DNA of 64,000 nucleotides from Roseivirga sp. UBA6061 (GTDB taxonomy: Bacteria > Bacteroidota > Bacteroidia > Cytophagales > Cyclobacteriaceae): contig DIYF01000159.1 of NCBI GenBank assembly GCA_002427745.1, forward strand, positions 28,468-92,467. Direction: 5' to 3'. Of this stretch, positions 36,101 to 45,610 are shown piece by piece; position 1 is the first letter of the stretch, and each line of letters opens with the position of its first letter. The position numbers and the translations under genes were made by a program. The notes below the pieces were generated by a model. That model ran no database searches, had not been told where the DNA came from, and saw only the letters and a list, made by a program, of their open reading frames with translations.

Positions 36101-38845
36101 ATGAAACAACTTAGACTAATTGCGGGCATTGTCTTGACCGTGCTTTTTTCAACTTTAGTATCCGCACAGGATAAAGTACTTCAGTTGGAAGACTACAGTA
36201 GGTGGAAACGCATTGTATCAACGGGGATTTCTGCCGATGGAGAATGGTTCACCTATGGACTCAGACCAAATGGTGGAGATGATACCTTATTCGTTAAAAA
36301 AATGGCCTCTGCTACAGCGGAATTTGAATACCGGATTCCGTTTGCCAGTGCACCTTCCTTTTCCAGTGACAGCAAATGGGTGGTATACCTGATTTCTCCC
36401 TCAAAAAAAGCTTCTGAAAAACTCAGAAAGTCGCGGAAGAAGGTTTTCAGAACGGCAGAGCTAAGAAACCTGGCCAGCGGTGAAACTGTCCGGTTTAAAC
36501 GGGCCAGGTCCATGCGGTTTTCAGAGGATGGAAAATTCCTTGCGGTATCGCTGGACAAAACACAGAACGATAAATCGAAACACAATGGACAGGACCTGAT
36601 TCTGGTGGACCTGACATCCATGTCTACCATGAATTTTGGAAACGTGAATGACTACGCTTTCAATAAAAGCTCCGGTCATTTGGCCTATACCGTGGATGCT
36701 GCTGAGATGGTAGGAAACGGACTTTATGTTTATGACCTGAAAGCGGGTGTGCTCAGGAATTTAGACAGTGACAGAAAAAAGTACAGCAGCTTAATCTGGG
36801 ATGATGCCGCGGCCTTTAAGAAGGATTGGGCGGCAAAGGGCAGCCAGTTGGCGGTATTAAAAGGGGAAGAGGCTGACACGCTGGAGCAGAGGATCAATAC
36901 CCTGATGGTAGTATCAAATGTGAATCAAAGTCCTGTAAAGTCAGAACTGCAAGCGAGTGAAGCTTCAAACTTTCCGAACGATTTTGTGATTAGCGAGAAA
37001 GGCAGGTTGCAGTTCAGCAATGATGGAAGCTTTGTTCTTTTCGGTATCAAAGAGCAGGAAAAAAAGGTCAGGCTTGGTAAGGACACCGTGGCTAACCTGG
37101 ATGTTTTTCACTGGAATGATGAGACGATCAACTCAGTGCAGAGAAGAAGGGCCAACAGAAACAGGAATTTTACTTACTGGGCCTCTTTCCAGTTTGGCAA
37201 TGGCAGGTTTACCAGACTTACCGATGATTCCATGCGTGAGCTGCTTGTATCGAGAAGTTCAGATTACTGGATTGGCAGAAACCCAAAGCCGTATATCAAC
37301 GATGTAAACTGGGGTATTTCACCGGCCGACCTCTATCGTGTTGATCTGAAGACCGGTCAAAGGCAGGAAATAGTAAAGCTGGTGAAAAGACCGATGGGCT
37401 ATTCACCGGATGGCAGGTATTATGCGCTGCAAAAAGACTCGGCCATTCATGTGGTGGATATAAGCTCCAATAAGCTGACCAACATTTCCGATGCTGCTGG
37501 TGTGCAGTTTATGAATTTAGACCATCCGTACCCTCATGAAAAGCCACCTTTCGGGGTTGCCGGATGGACCAAAGATGGCAAGTCCATCATCTTAAACCAC
37601 AAGTACGATTTATGGTCGCTCAGGCTCGATGGTTCGGGTGGACAGGACATTATCAAAGGTATGGGCAACCAAGAGGAAATAAGGTTTCGCTACACAAGTG
37701 TTGACTTTGATGAACCCTATATTGACACGGAGGAACCAATGCTTCTAAGCGCTTATAGCGAGTGGACCAAAAAGTCAGGTTATTACCGACTTGCTGTGGG
37801 TAAAAAACCGAAGGAACTCATCTTTGATGATTATGCATTTGGCCGGGTTCGCAAGGCAAAAAACGCAGACAAGCTCATCTTTACCAGGGAGTCGTTTGTT
37901 GAATTTCCTGACTATCATGTAAGCGATATGTCATTCAAAAAAACAGCCAGGTTAACGGATGCCAACCCGCAGCAGGCCGAGTACAAATGGGGCTCTAAAG
38001 TGCTTATTGATTATACTAACAGCAAGGGTGACAAGCTGCAGGGTACGTTGACTCTTCCTCCTGGCTATGAAAAAGGAAAGAAGTACCCTATGGTGGTGTA
38101 TTTCTACGAAAAAATGTCTGACAGACATCATCGCTATTATATGCCGGGTTATGATGATCGTCCGCATGGCTCCACCTATGCCAGCAATGGCTATTTGTTC
38201 TTTCAGCCAGATAACGTGTATGAAGAGGGCAGACCCGGAACCAGTGCACTGGACTGTATCACCTCGGCTACACAGAAAGTTATCGATTTGGGTTATGCCG
38301 ATCCTGAGCGCATAGGACTGCAGGGACATAGCTGGGGTGGTTATCAGTCGTCATTTATTCTGACACAGACTGATATGTTCAAATGTGTGGTAACAGGAGC
38401 ACCGCCTACCGACCTTGAAAGCTTCTATAACAATGTTTATGGCAACTCAGGAACCAACCATACCGGTATTATGGAAATAGGGCAGGTGAGAATGGGGAGA
38501 GGTGTTACGCCATGGTCGCATCGTGAGATTTATCAAAGAGAAAACCCGATGTTCCATGCTCCGAATATCAAAGTGCCCTTTATGATATTGCATGGTACTG
38601 CTGATGGTGCGGTTGACTGGACACAGGGGCTGGAGTTTTACAATGCGGCCAGAAGGCTGGGTAAAGAAGTGATTTTCCTGTCATACCCGGGTGAGCCTCA
38701 TCATTTGAGAAGAGAAGCCAATCAGAAAGATTTCCAAATCCGTATGAAGCAGTATTTCGATCATTACTTAATGGACAAGGAAGCTCCGAAATGGATGCGA
38801 GATGGAATCCCGCACCTTGAAAAGCTATATGAAAAAGCCAAGTAG
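36101..38845 (+). CDS. S9 family prolyl-oligopeptidase-type serine peptidase
   Basis: 914 residues with a signal peptide (1-22, ending TLVSAQ). An N-terminal seven-blade beta-propeller (about 30-620) guards the C-terminal alpha/beta-hydrolase domain (about 640-914). The catalytic Ser is S744 in GHSWGGY, Asp about 835 (GTADGAVDW) and His 867/868 (GEPHHLR). This architecture marks secreted S9 peptidases that digest oligopeptides in the periplasm. It is monocistronic and ends at a strong terminator at 38927. Bacteroidota usually carry many such enzymes. Confidence 0.92.
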   Translation: MKQLRLIAGIVLTVLFSTLVSAQDKVLQLEDYSRWKRIVSTGISADGEWFTYGLRPNGGDDTLFVKKMASATAEFEYRIPFASAPSFSSDSKWVVYLISPSKKASEKLRKSRKKVFRTAELRNLASGETVRFKRARSMRFSEDGKFLAVSLDKTQNDKSKHNGQDLILVDLTSMSTMNFGNVNDYAFNKSSGHLAYTVDAAEMVGNGLYVYDLKAGVLRNLDSDRKKYSSLIWDDAAAFKKDWAAKGSQLAVLKGEEADTLEQRINTLMVVSNVNQSPVKSELQASEASNFPNDFVISEKGRLQFSNDGSFVLFGIKEQEKKVRLGKDTVANLDVFHWNDETINSVQRRRANRNRNFTYWASFQFGNGRFTRLTDDSMRELLVSRSSDYWIGRNPKPYINDVNWGISPADLYRVDLKTGQRQEIVKLVKRPMGYSPDGRYYALQKDSAIHVVDISSNKLTNISDAAGVQFMNLDHPYPHEKPPFGVAGWTKDGKSIILNHKYDLWSLRLDGSGGQDIIKGMGNQEEIRFRYTSVDFDEPYIDTEEPMLLSAYSEWTKKSGYYRLAVGKKPKELIFDDYAFGRVRKAKNADKLIFTRESFVEFPDYHVSDMSFKKTARLTDANPQQAEYKWGSKVLIDYTNSKGDKLQGTLTLPPGYEKGKKYPMVVYFYEKMSDRHHRYYMPGYDDRPHGSTYASNGYLFFQPDNVYEEGRPGTSALDCITSATQKVIDLGYADPERIGLQGHSWGGYQSSFILTQTDMFKCVVTGAPPTDLESFYNNVYGNSGTNHTGIMEIGQVRMGRGVTPWSHREIYQRENPMFHAPNIKVPFMILHGTADGAVDWTQGLEFYNAARRLGKEVIFLSYPGEPHHLRREANQKDFQIRMKQYFDHYLMDKEAPKWMRDGIPHLEKLYEKAK

Positions 38846-38926
38846 ATTGGTGCGATATAGTAAATGCTCATGACCTAATTTTCGGGCTTATTCTGACAAC
38901 TCCAGTCAATAAGCTCCCACAGAGTC

Positions 38927-38966
38927 AAAAGCCCTCTTTACTTCTTGTAAAGAGGGCTTTTCGTTT
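38927..38966 (+). terminator. Strong intrinsic terminator after the S9 peptidase
   Basis: A 15-base perfect stem (AAAAGCCCTCTTTAC paired with GTAAAGAGGGCTTTT) with a TTCTT loop and T-rich flank. The A/T ends on both sides let it serve both strands, so it may also stop read-through from the minus-strand genes. Confidence 0.92.
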
Positions 38967-39056
38967 TCCAGATGGGCATCTTTTAATGATGTACGGGAAC
39001 TGTTGTCTGGTGCTGATTGAATTGTCTCGTCATTATAAAGGAGCAGAAGAGGGGAG

Positions 39057-39266
39057 CTAACTATCTGGCGGAACTAAAAATGCAATTCCAAAATCCAGCA
39101 GTGTAAGACCTAATATGACCCCAAATAGGTAAAGGAATTGAATAAATGCTTTTTGTTTTGAAGTCGGATCATTCTTCTTGAGCAAAGTTTTCAGGATTTT
39201 GACAACGAAGTAGCTAATGGCAGCTAGCTTCACCAGAGTCATTATTACGAATATTGCTGTTTTCAT
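39057..39266 (-). CDS. Small membrane protein
   Basis: 69 residues from ATG 39266 (MKTAIFVIMTLVKL); the Met at 39320 gives an unlikely hydrophilic extension. Two hydrophobic helices are at about 5-25 and 42-63, separated by 'KKNDPTSKQKAFI'. It is of a class of short two-helix proteins found in many Bacteroidota and has no assigned role. It follows the DUF4375 gene on the same strand with a 69-base gap. Confidence 0.55.
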   Translation of the reverse strand: MKTAIFVIMTLVKLAAISYFVVKILKTLLKKNDPTSKQKAFIQFLYLFGVILGLTLLDFGIAFLVPPDS

Positions 39267-39335
39267 CTTAGTTAGTTTAGAGGCAGGTATACACCACAGT
39301 GTTTCTGCTCTACAACACATGGTTTAAGCGATTAT

Positions 39336-39869
39336 TCAGGTCAATTTGACAAACTCCTTCGGGTTTCTTCTGGCATATTTCTCGATGAGCCCCATCGTGT
39401 GTTCATGAAGTTCGTAATACTCTTCATCAAAATCCTCAAACTCTGGTAGCAACTCATAAGCGCCTTCAAAATCATCCATGTCAATCGCCTTTTGAAAAAC
39501 CGGTAGCTGTTCTACCAGATAATTGTCGACTCGATCTAAGAGTTTCATCAGTACTTTGTCTTTGATCATTCCCAGTCCTCTGTAGATAGCCGGGAGGTAT
39601 TTGGCGTATCCATTCCAGTAAAACTGGACAAACCCTCCGTTTGTCACCTGTCCGTCAAGGTACCAGAAAAAGTAAAGTGCTTTTTGTCCGGGTGAGAATC
39701 GTTTTGAAAGTTCAATTTCATGTTCATCTGAAGATGCTATATCCAGTGGTTCCAGGAGCTCCCAGCCAAGGTCCCATAGATGAAGTGACTCGAATTTGGC
39801 TGTTTTCATCTCTGGCTGCAGGTGGTTATTCGAATCAAATTCCGCCCAAAGGTCTTTAAGCTCAGTCAT
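39336..39869 (-). CDS. DUF4375 (DMP19-like) protein
   Basis: 177 residues. The core 'LSKRFSPGQKALYFFWYLD' then 'GQVTNGGFVQFYWNGYAKYL' matches the DUF4375/DMP19 consensus ('NGGF.QFF.N..G'). DMP19 from Neisseria is a DNA-mimic that blocks a transcription repressor; many family members elsewhere have unknown roles. No partner repressor is nearby. The start is 12 bases from the stop of the VOC gene, which suggests co-transcription. Confidence 0.75.
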   Translation of the reverse strand: MTELKDLWAEFDSNNHLQPEMKTAKFESLHLWDLGWELLEPLDIASSDEHEIELSKRFSPGQKALYFFWYLDGQVTNGGFVQFYWNGYAKYLPAIYRGLGMIKDKVLMKLLDRVDNYLVEQLPVFQKAIDMDDFEGAYELLPEFEDFDEEYYELHEHTMGLIEKYARRNPKEFVKLT

Positions 39870-39881
39870 TGGAGATAGTTC

Positions 39882-40253
39882 TTATTCAGTGATCATCAAA
39901 TAGTATCCATCCAGATCTCTGAGGCAAAACTGCTCTTTTCCAGAGTTGGGATTCATATGTATCGATTCTTCTATTTCGAAACCTGATTTCTGTGCATTAG
40001 CCCAGACTTTGTTTAAATCTTCGACTCTCAGATACAAAATCAGGCCATTTCCCGGTTGTATTTCAGGGCTCGTTAGCGTAGGGTGCTCGTGTTCTCCCCA
40101 TTTGTGGAGGCATAAGAAAACTTCTCCCTTACTGTCAGTCAGCATTTCAAATGTTGAGCCGCCATGGCTGCTATGGCAATCAAGCAATTCCTGATACCAC
40201 TGTGAACTCTTCTCAACATCAGATACACCAATTATAGGTTCGTTCTTGATCAT
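39882..40253 (-). CDS. VOC (glyoxalase/bleomycin-resistance) superfamily protein
   Basis: 123 residues, one VOC module pair. 'IIGVSDVEKSSQWYQELLDC' (first beta-alpha unit) and 'LYLRVEDLNKVWANAQKSGF' with 'FCLRDLDGYYLMI' at the C-terminus are diagnostic. Such proteins bind metals and modify or sequester small molecules; the substrate cannot be assigned. It ends 12 bases before the DUF4375 start. Confidence 0.85.
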   Translation of the reverse strand: MIKNEPIIGVSDVEKSSQWYQELLDCHSSHGGSTFEMLTDSKGEVFLCLHKWGEHEHPTLTSPEIQPGNGLILYLRVEDLNKVWANAQKSGFEIEESIHMNPNSGKEQFCLRDLDGYYLMITE

Positions 40254-40394
40254 TTGGGTTCTTTTTAACTACTACCAGTTTTGAACTGTAATGAGTGGGA
40301 GTGAAACGGGAGCTACTTTTTTATTCTCGTGTATTAGTCCCGGTAACTTTTAGGAGTCATGCCCGGGTGTTCAGTTTTTACCCGTTGAATGCCA

Positions 40395-40751
40395 TCATTC
40401 TTTCTTGGCAAAACCAGCGACCTGTTTTCCGAAAATCGAAGCAATACCGGCTGCCAGACCACCTATGATCCCGGTTATGAGAATCAGCAGGTATGGATTA
40501 CCACCAACTTTCAGGAGCTCAGATATCTTTTTTGCCAGCGTAAAGTCATTGGCACTGCTCAGCACAAAACAGTAGACTATCCAGTAAGCAAGTATGGCTA
40601 AAAAGGGGATGAAGAATACGGACGCTTTTTTTAAAGGGATGAATACCGCGCTGAGAAATGCGGCAACCATCACTGACCACCATGGTAAAAACAGGGCCAA
40701 GATGGCTGCTAGAACGATAGTTAAGATGAAGTTGGTAGTTTTCTTAGTCAT
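40395..40751 (-). CDS. Hypothetical four-helix membrane protein
   Basis: 118 residues with hydrophobic segments at about 8-24, 28-45, 47-66 and 84-108. Sequence 'LLILITGIIGGLAAGIASIF' ends the last helix. The start overlaps the penicillin acylase gene end by 8 bases, so it is co-transcribed with it and may be an accessory or anchoring subunit. It is unrelated to any family I recognise. Confidence 0.55.
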   Translation of the reverse strand: MTKKTTNFILTIVLAAILALFLPWWSVMVAAFLSAVFIPLKKASVFFIPFLAILAYWIVYCFVLSSANDFTLAKKISELLKVGGNPYLLILITGIIGGLAAGIASIFGKQVAGFAKKE

Positions 40752-43167
40752 TGCCGGCTGGTTTTAAAATTTGAGTACCCATGATTTCGTCCGTGGCTTC
40801 ATTCGATTGTAAAAAGTTGAGTTTGTGGTATTCACCCGCAGCCCAGGTATCAATGAAGTTATCATAATACTTGCTGCCGGGATTCCCGGATTGTCCACCC
40901 GGATAAATAGCCAGGGCGGTAGGGGGATCGGTCATTTCCACAATCATGCGCCAGGAGGGGCCATGGTTTTCAGAGGTTGCATTGACAATATTCCGGTCAC
41001 CGCCAATGGGGATATCAAATCTGGAGAAAGCAGGCAAAGCCTGTAACAGATGACCGGCATAGGTGCCCTTGTAATTAGCCCAGGTGTAGTCCCCTTCTTT
41101 TTCTTTGATTTCTATCAGATTTGCTACTGCTGCTTTAAAGGCTGATAAGAACAGGTCTTTGGCTGTTTCGGTCTTATCCTCCGTTTCCAGAATATCCATA
41201 AACTCATGATCACCATGATGCTTCAATAAATAAATGGTCTGGTAGGTATAAGGTGCTCTTAATGCGGTGTTTTCCACCCTAAACTCATCCCAAAGCATAT
41301 TGTATAATCTTCCATACCATTGTCTCCAGATACTGGGGCCTACTTCGTCAATATCATTGTTGAACTGCCATGCCTTCACCTCTTCATAGACTGCTCTTTC
41401 CTCTTGAGTGAGCGCTGATGCATCCATTTGAGCCAACATATAAGGCACTAATTCCTGAGCCTTCAGGTTGTAGTTGTTATTGTGGAGCATTTTGAAATCT
41501 TCCACACTAAAGGTCTCTTTAGAATTAAAGAAGTCGTTGATGACGCGATTCCTGTAGGTTTCATAGCCGTCATTAAACACATAATATGGATAATTCTCAT
41601 CTACAGGATGTTGATTAGCAGAGCTTACAAAGCCACGTTCCGGATTTTTGGTATGTGCATTGAACCGTTGTGGAATAAAAGATTGCCAGTCATTTTCAGC
41701 TTTACTACCATCCATTAAGAACTTACCCTGACCTTCCCATTTGTTGGCAAATTTCCCCTGTATCCACAGGGCAATATCACCTTCCGTAGACGCGAATACA
41801 AAATTCTGTGCAGGGGCATTCCAGTACTGTAGGGCACTCACATATTCATCATAATTCTTTGCCCTGTTTAGTTCAATGAATGTTCTTTGATTGTTACCTC
41901 CATCGTGACCTATCCATCGCATGGCATAACCCGATCGTTCATTGTTTGCTTTAAAGTTCTTATCGTAGACCACCGGCCCATGGTGGGTATAAAGCACTGA
42001 GTCTATGTAGGTTTCTCCGCCATTGACTTCAATTTTCTCCACCCGGACTTTTACATCTTTCCATTGCCCGTCATGCCGGTACTTTGAGCGATCTTCATTA
42101 AACTCAATTTTATACCAATCGATCACATCTCTTGTAGCATTGGTTTCGCCCCAGGCGATGTGTTGGTTAAAACCAGAAATAACAGCCAGGACACCGGGGA
42201 TAGTCGCGCCAAAAGCACTGTGATCGGGTGTGCTCAGCTGCATCACAAACCAGATTGAGGGTAGATTAAGTGCTAAATGAGGATCGTTTGCCAATATAGG
42301 ATTTCCTGTGGCAGATTTGGCTCCTGAGACCGCCCAGTTATTACTTCCGTTATCAGGATTTGGCTTTTGAATGGTTTCCTGAATGGTATCTAAAACCGCT
42401 TCGTACTGAGGGGCTTCGGTCTGAGGTACATCAATGAAACTCCAGTCGGTTTCTTTAGGAATCACAGGGTCTGTAATATCATAGAAATCCGGAAAAAGTA
42501 ACCCGAAGTTTTCCTTGCCTATCATACGCAATGCATTGGTGTATTCCAGGTCGTCATCGCCTCCGGCCAGCATCTTGGTCATATACATGAGCAAAAGGGC
42601 CGTTTTTTTAGGGGACCATGTCTCAGGTGCATAATCCAGTAGTTTATACTCTACAGGATAATCCTCAGGGTCGAGTTGTTCTATGTATGCATTTACACCA
42701 TCTGCATAATCCTGCACGTAGCCGAGGGTTTGGGTGTCGTGTTTTTCCATATAGGCTATGGCTTGATCGGCACCAAAGCCCATGCCCCTTCTGCGCTCTG
42801 TCCTGTCATAGTCCAGGGCTGCTGCTCCCACAATTTCAGACAGGCGACCGGCTGCTGCGAAGGTTTGGAATTCCAACTGCCATAGCCGGTGTTTGGCGGT
42901 TAAGTAACCCTGGGCTTTATAAAGGTCGTGCTCATTTTGCGCAAAGACATGCGGAATTAACTGCTTATCATAGTGTACCGTTACTTCGGCTTCCAGTCCG
43001 GGTATGATGAGTTCACCCGTTAAGGTTTCGTCTGTTTCATTTTGCCAGATACCGGAGTAGGGATTCAAAAATTTCCCCAGGGGTGGAATATTGCCAAATT
43101 TTGTATTTAAACCGTAAAAAATGGCAACGGTAAGTGCCAATGAAATGAGAAGCTTAAAGTATTTCAT
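40744..43167 (-). CDS. Penicillin acylase family protein (Ntn hydrolase)
   Basis: 807 residues with an N-terminal signal/anchor (about 5-22). The precursor cleavage point is the G274-S275 junction in 'NGSNNWAVSGAKSATGNPIL', with S275 as N-terminal nucleophile of the beta chain. An Asn-Asp-Pro-His segment follows, and the pattern 'AWGETNATRDVIDWYKIEF' is typical. Members hydrolyse amide-linked acyl groups (penicillin G acylase, acylhomoserine-lactone acylase, others). The native substrate cannot be chosen from sequence; quorum-signal quenching and beta-lactam side-chain removal are both possible. A small membrane protein overlaps its end. Confidence 0.9.
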   Translation of the reverse strand: MKYFKLLISLALTVAIFYGLNTKFGNIPPLGKFLNPYSGIWQNETDETLTGELIIPGLEAEVTVHYDKQLIPHVFAQNEHDLYKAQGYLTAKHRLWQLEFQTFAAAGRLSEIVGAAALDYDRTERRRGMGFGADQAIAYMEKHDTQTLGYVQDYADGVNAYIEQLDPEDYPVEYKLLDYAPETWSPKKTALLLMYMTKMLAGGDDDLEYTNALRMIGKENFGLLFPDFYDITDPVIPKETDWSFIDVPQTEAPQYEAVLDTIQETIQKPNPDNGSNNWAVSGAKSATGNPILANDPHLALNLPSIWFVMQLSTPDHSAFGATIPGVLAVISGFNQHIAWGETNATRDVIDWYKIEFNEDRSKYRHDGQWKDVKVRVEKIEVNGGETYIDSVLYTHHGPVVYDKNFKANNERSGYAMRWIGHDGGNNQRTFIELNRAKNYDEYVSALQYWNAPAQNFVFASTEGDIALWIQGKFANKWEGQGKFLMDGSKAENDWQSFIPQRFNAHTKNPERGFVSSANQHPVDENYPYYVFNDGYETYRNRVINDFFNSKETFSVEDFKMLHNNNYNLKAQELVPYMLAQMDASALTQEERAVYEEVKAWQFNNDIDEVGPSIWRQWYGRLYNMLWDEFRVENTALRAPYTYQTIYLLKHHGDHEFMDILETEDKTETAKDLFLSAFKAAVANLIEIKEKEGDYTWANYKGTYAGHLLQALPAFSRFDIPIGGDRNIVNATSENHGPSWRMIVEMTDPPTALAIYPGGQSGNPGSKYYDNFIDTWAAGEYHKLNFLQSNEATDEIMGTQILKPAGND

Positions 43168-43497
43168 TCAGCGTAATTATTGATATGATGAAAAATAGCA
43201 AATTAACCTGCTACCAGAAAAAGTAGACAGGCTATTTCAGGTGGTTGGTGAGAAATATTGACAATTTGGCGTATGATGCCGCTCAAAGGAACAGTCACTT
43301 CTAGTCGATATATAATACTTGTATAAGCTTTTAGACTTTCATCCTCAATGCGTTCATTACATAGTCAATGGTTTGCGCGGATAAACTGACGATAAGTGAA
43401 CACCCATTCATCAAAGATGTTATCGTACTCGGTGTTATCATTGAAAACCCTTTCTGACTGGGAACATGACATAAAAACTATCGGCACTAACCAGATA
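43168..43497. other. Intergenic region with a possible gene remnant
   Basis: 330 bases. A minus-strand frame at 43365-43472 (ATG to TGA, 35 residues, 'MSCSQSERVFNDNTEYDNIF' start) is too short to support by itself. It may be the leftover of a decayed gene, or chance. The acyl hydrolase promoter is at the left edge. Confidence 0.3.
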
Positions 43498-43962
43498 TTA
43501 TGATTTTGGTTCTATTTCAATTGATCCTAGAATCTGATTGATCTCCCTGTTAAGATTTTCGTTATCAGGGTATGGTGTCATCCAGGTAAATTGAAGAAGA
43601 GTCCGGCCAGATCCTATGTCATAGTGCTTGTAAGTTACGTTAGCCGATGGATCAGGTCTTGAATAGAGTACAGCTCCGTATTTTGAAATGTCAACCAATT
43701 CCGGATTGTATTCAGAGTTTATCTCCAACGACTTCTCTTTTGTATATAGATTTTCTGGGTTTTTACCTGTTCGTTCGGAGGCGTACAGAATGCCATAAAG
43801 GGCTTCGTTGAAAAAGGTAAAAGTTGATTCCCCTCTTTTAACTTCAATTGATTGCCAGTTGTCTGGAAAGCGAATTTTTGAGTTACCAGATGGAAAAAAG
43901 AAAGTATCGATAAATTCAGACTTGGGCGCTTTTCTAAAGAAGCTTAGTATTTTTTGAATCAT
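43498..43962 (-). CDS. Hypothetical protein, PsbP/DUF3805-like fold
   Basis: 154 residues, soluble. 'FFFPSGNSKIRFPDNWQSIE' (a 'W...' turn after a strand), then 'STFTFFNEALYGILYASERT', and a C-terminal 'GRTLLQFTWMTPYPDNENLN' and 'INQILGSIEI'. This ordering resembles PsbP-like or DUF3805 domains, which are single-domain, four-strand proteins. No function is known. It is the first gene of the accessory block. Confidence 0.5.
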   Translation of the reverse strand: MIQKILSFFRKAPKSEFIDTFFFPSGNSKIRFPDNWQSIEVKRGESTFTFFNEALYGILYASERTGKNPENLYTKEKSLEINSEYNPELVDISKYGAVLYSRPDPSANVTYKHYDIGSGRTLLQFTWMTPYPDNENLNREINQILGSIEIEPKS

Positions 43963-44113
43963 TAGTTAGAGTTCATTCGGCATCTTTATGTAGCATGTGT
44001 GCCTTTATGTCTCATGTGAGACTGTGCAAAAATGAGCTAAGGCTCAGCCTTTGAGGTTCAATTTACTGAAAAAAGGAGGGAGGGGGTTCGGGACGGAGTG
44101 TAAAGTAGAGATT

Positions 44114-44503
44114 TCAGGAGCTTTCTAAACTCCAGATGCCCTTGAATTGAACATATTCTCTACTTGGTTGAATTTCGGCCATTCCAAATACTGCGATCAT
44201 TTTTACTGAACAGTTATCGCATTTCAGCTCTTCATATTTTGCATCCATGCGCCAAAGAACATATCCGCTAAGATGTGTGTCCCTCTTACTGCTTTCGCTA
44301 TTCAGATTAACTATATTATTTGAAACAAGATCATCGATTAATTCCGGTTCAAGGTTTTCAATAGGTACGCCAGATTGATAGATTTTTATACTGAACTTAT
44401 TTTCTGAAGAACATCCAGGGCAGTTGTATCCGATAAACCCTCCCTTAAGGAAGTACTGAAAGGAGAAATCTGTTGATCCGACTATTTGCTTGTTTATTCT
44501 CAT
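44114..44503 (-). CDS. Hypothetical protein with paired CxxC zinc-ribbon motifs
   Basis: 129 residues. One CxxC is at 'GYNCPGCSSENKFS' (about 29-32) and a second at 'KCDNCSVKM' (about 98-101), enough for one zinc-ribbon site. The middle is beta-rich. No known family is recognised. The start lies in the array about 50 bases from a family A repeat. Confidence 0.5.
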   Translation of the reverse strand: MRINKQIVGSTDFSFQYFLKGGFIGYNCPGCSSENKFSIKIYQSGVPIENLEPELIDDLVSNNIVNLNSESSKRDTHLSGYVLWRMDAKYEELKCDNCSVKMIAVFGMAEIQPSREYVQFKGIWSLESS

Positions 44504-44550
44504 TTATGGTTTTCTTATGAAGGAAATACTTCAAATAAGCTCTGATTCAA

Positions 44551-44585
44551 CTTGTCATCAATCGAAGAGGAAGACCAGATAGCCT
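44551..44585. repeat. Family A intergenic repeat, copy A7 (partial)
   Basis: Contains TTGTCATCAATCGA, matching the core GTCATCAATCG of copy A1. It lies 48 bases upstream of the start of the zinc-ribbon gene and before the stop of the aminopeptidase gene. Confidence 0.5.
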
Positions 44586-44619
44586 ATAAATCTCCTGCTT
44601 AAGCTACCCATAGCCCACT

Positions 44620-45384
44620 TTAATTCCAGATTTCATTGGACTCAGTCAGAATTACCGGTTCTTTATCGGTGATCAGTATGGTTTGCTCGTGTTGTGTCAC
44701 AAAGCCTCCTTTATTACCAACGAGTGTCCAGCCGTCATTTAATGTCAGAGCTACGGTTGACTTGGTGGAGATAAAGGTCTCTACTGCCACAGTGGTATTC
44801 TTTCTGAATCGCTCCCGATTGGTCTTAACCCGGTAATTCAAAATGTTTTCCGGCTCTTCATGCAGGCTCCTGCCCACGCCATGTCCTGCCAGGTTTTTAA
44901 TCACGGAGAAGCCCCGTTTTTTGGCTTCCGTTTCTATCAGCTGCCCGATATCCGCTATTCTTACACCTCCTTTAATGCTGTAAACTGCCTTCTTCAGTAT
45001 TTCTTTTGAGGCTTCCACCAGCGGACTGTAATTATGAATGTCTCTCCCGAGCACAAAAGAACCTCCGTTGTCAGACCAGAAGCCATTCAGCTCAGCTGAC
45101 ACATCAATATTGATCAGGTCACCTTCCTTCAGTATTTTTTTTGCTGATGGAATGCCGTGCGCGACTTCCTTATTTACGCTGATACAGGTATAACCGGGGA
45201 AGTCATAGGTTGCGTTAGGGGCTGATTTGGCCCCATAGCTTTTTAAAATCTCACCTCCATATTCGTCCAGTTCTTTGGTTGACATGCCCACAGCGGCATA
45301 TTCCCTCATCAGCCTGAGTGTGGTCCCCACGACTTCACTCACCTGTTTCATTCCTGTTAATTCTGACTCTTTTGATATGGACAT
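44620..45384 (-). CDS. map: Methionine aminopeptidase, type I-like
   Basis: 254 residues. Five metal ligands are in place: D in 'LINIDVSAEL', D in 'SDNGGSF', H in 'LAGHGVGRS', E in 'AVETFISTK' and E in 'QHEQTILI'. It removes initiator Met from nascent proteins. The housekeeping copy usually sits beside ribosomal protein genes. This one is isolated in a cassette-like region, so it may be an extra or horizontally acquired paralogue. It is slightly longer than a minimal type I enzyme and lacks an N-terminal zinc finger. Confidence 0.9.
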   Translation of the reverse strand: MSISKESELTGMKQVSEVVGTTLRLMREYAAVGMSTKELDEYGGEILKSYGAKSAPNATYDFPGYTCISVNKEVAHGIPSAKKILKEGDLINIDVSAELNGFWSDNGGSFVLGRDIHNYSPLVEASKEILKKAVYSIKGGVRIADIGQLIETEAKKRGFSVIKNLAGHGVGRSLHEEPENILNYRVKTNRERFRKNTTVAVETFISTKSTVALTLNDGWTLVGNKGGFVTQHEQTILITDKEPVILTESNEIWN

Positions 45385-45424
45385 ATTGTACGATTTAATG
45401 GACTGTCATTTGTTGATAAGGGAA

Positions 45425-45482
45425 GTTGCCAAAAAAGTCATCAATCGCCAAGCTAATAAGTCCTGGATCAGCTTTTAAGCTT
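45425..45482. repeat. Family A intergenic repeat, copy A1
   Basis: GTTGCCAAAAAAGTCATCA followed by ATCGCCAAGCTAATAAGTCC and TGGATCAGCTTTTAAGCTT. It shares the long run CAAGCTAATAAGTCCTGGAT with copy A2 about 730 bases away. AAGCT and AGCTT at its right end can pair. It lies about 40 bases upstream of the aminopeptidase start on the minus strand. Confidence 0.75.
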
Positions 45483-45610
45483 CTTTCTCTTCTCAGAGCA
45501 AAGATTTGTCTATGAAAGTGTAGTGGTTAGAATACTCAATCGGGACTCACTGCCTCATGGCTGTAGCAGGATAACTATCTATAGTTTATCGCATTAATGA
45601 ACGTGTTTTT

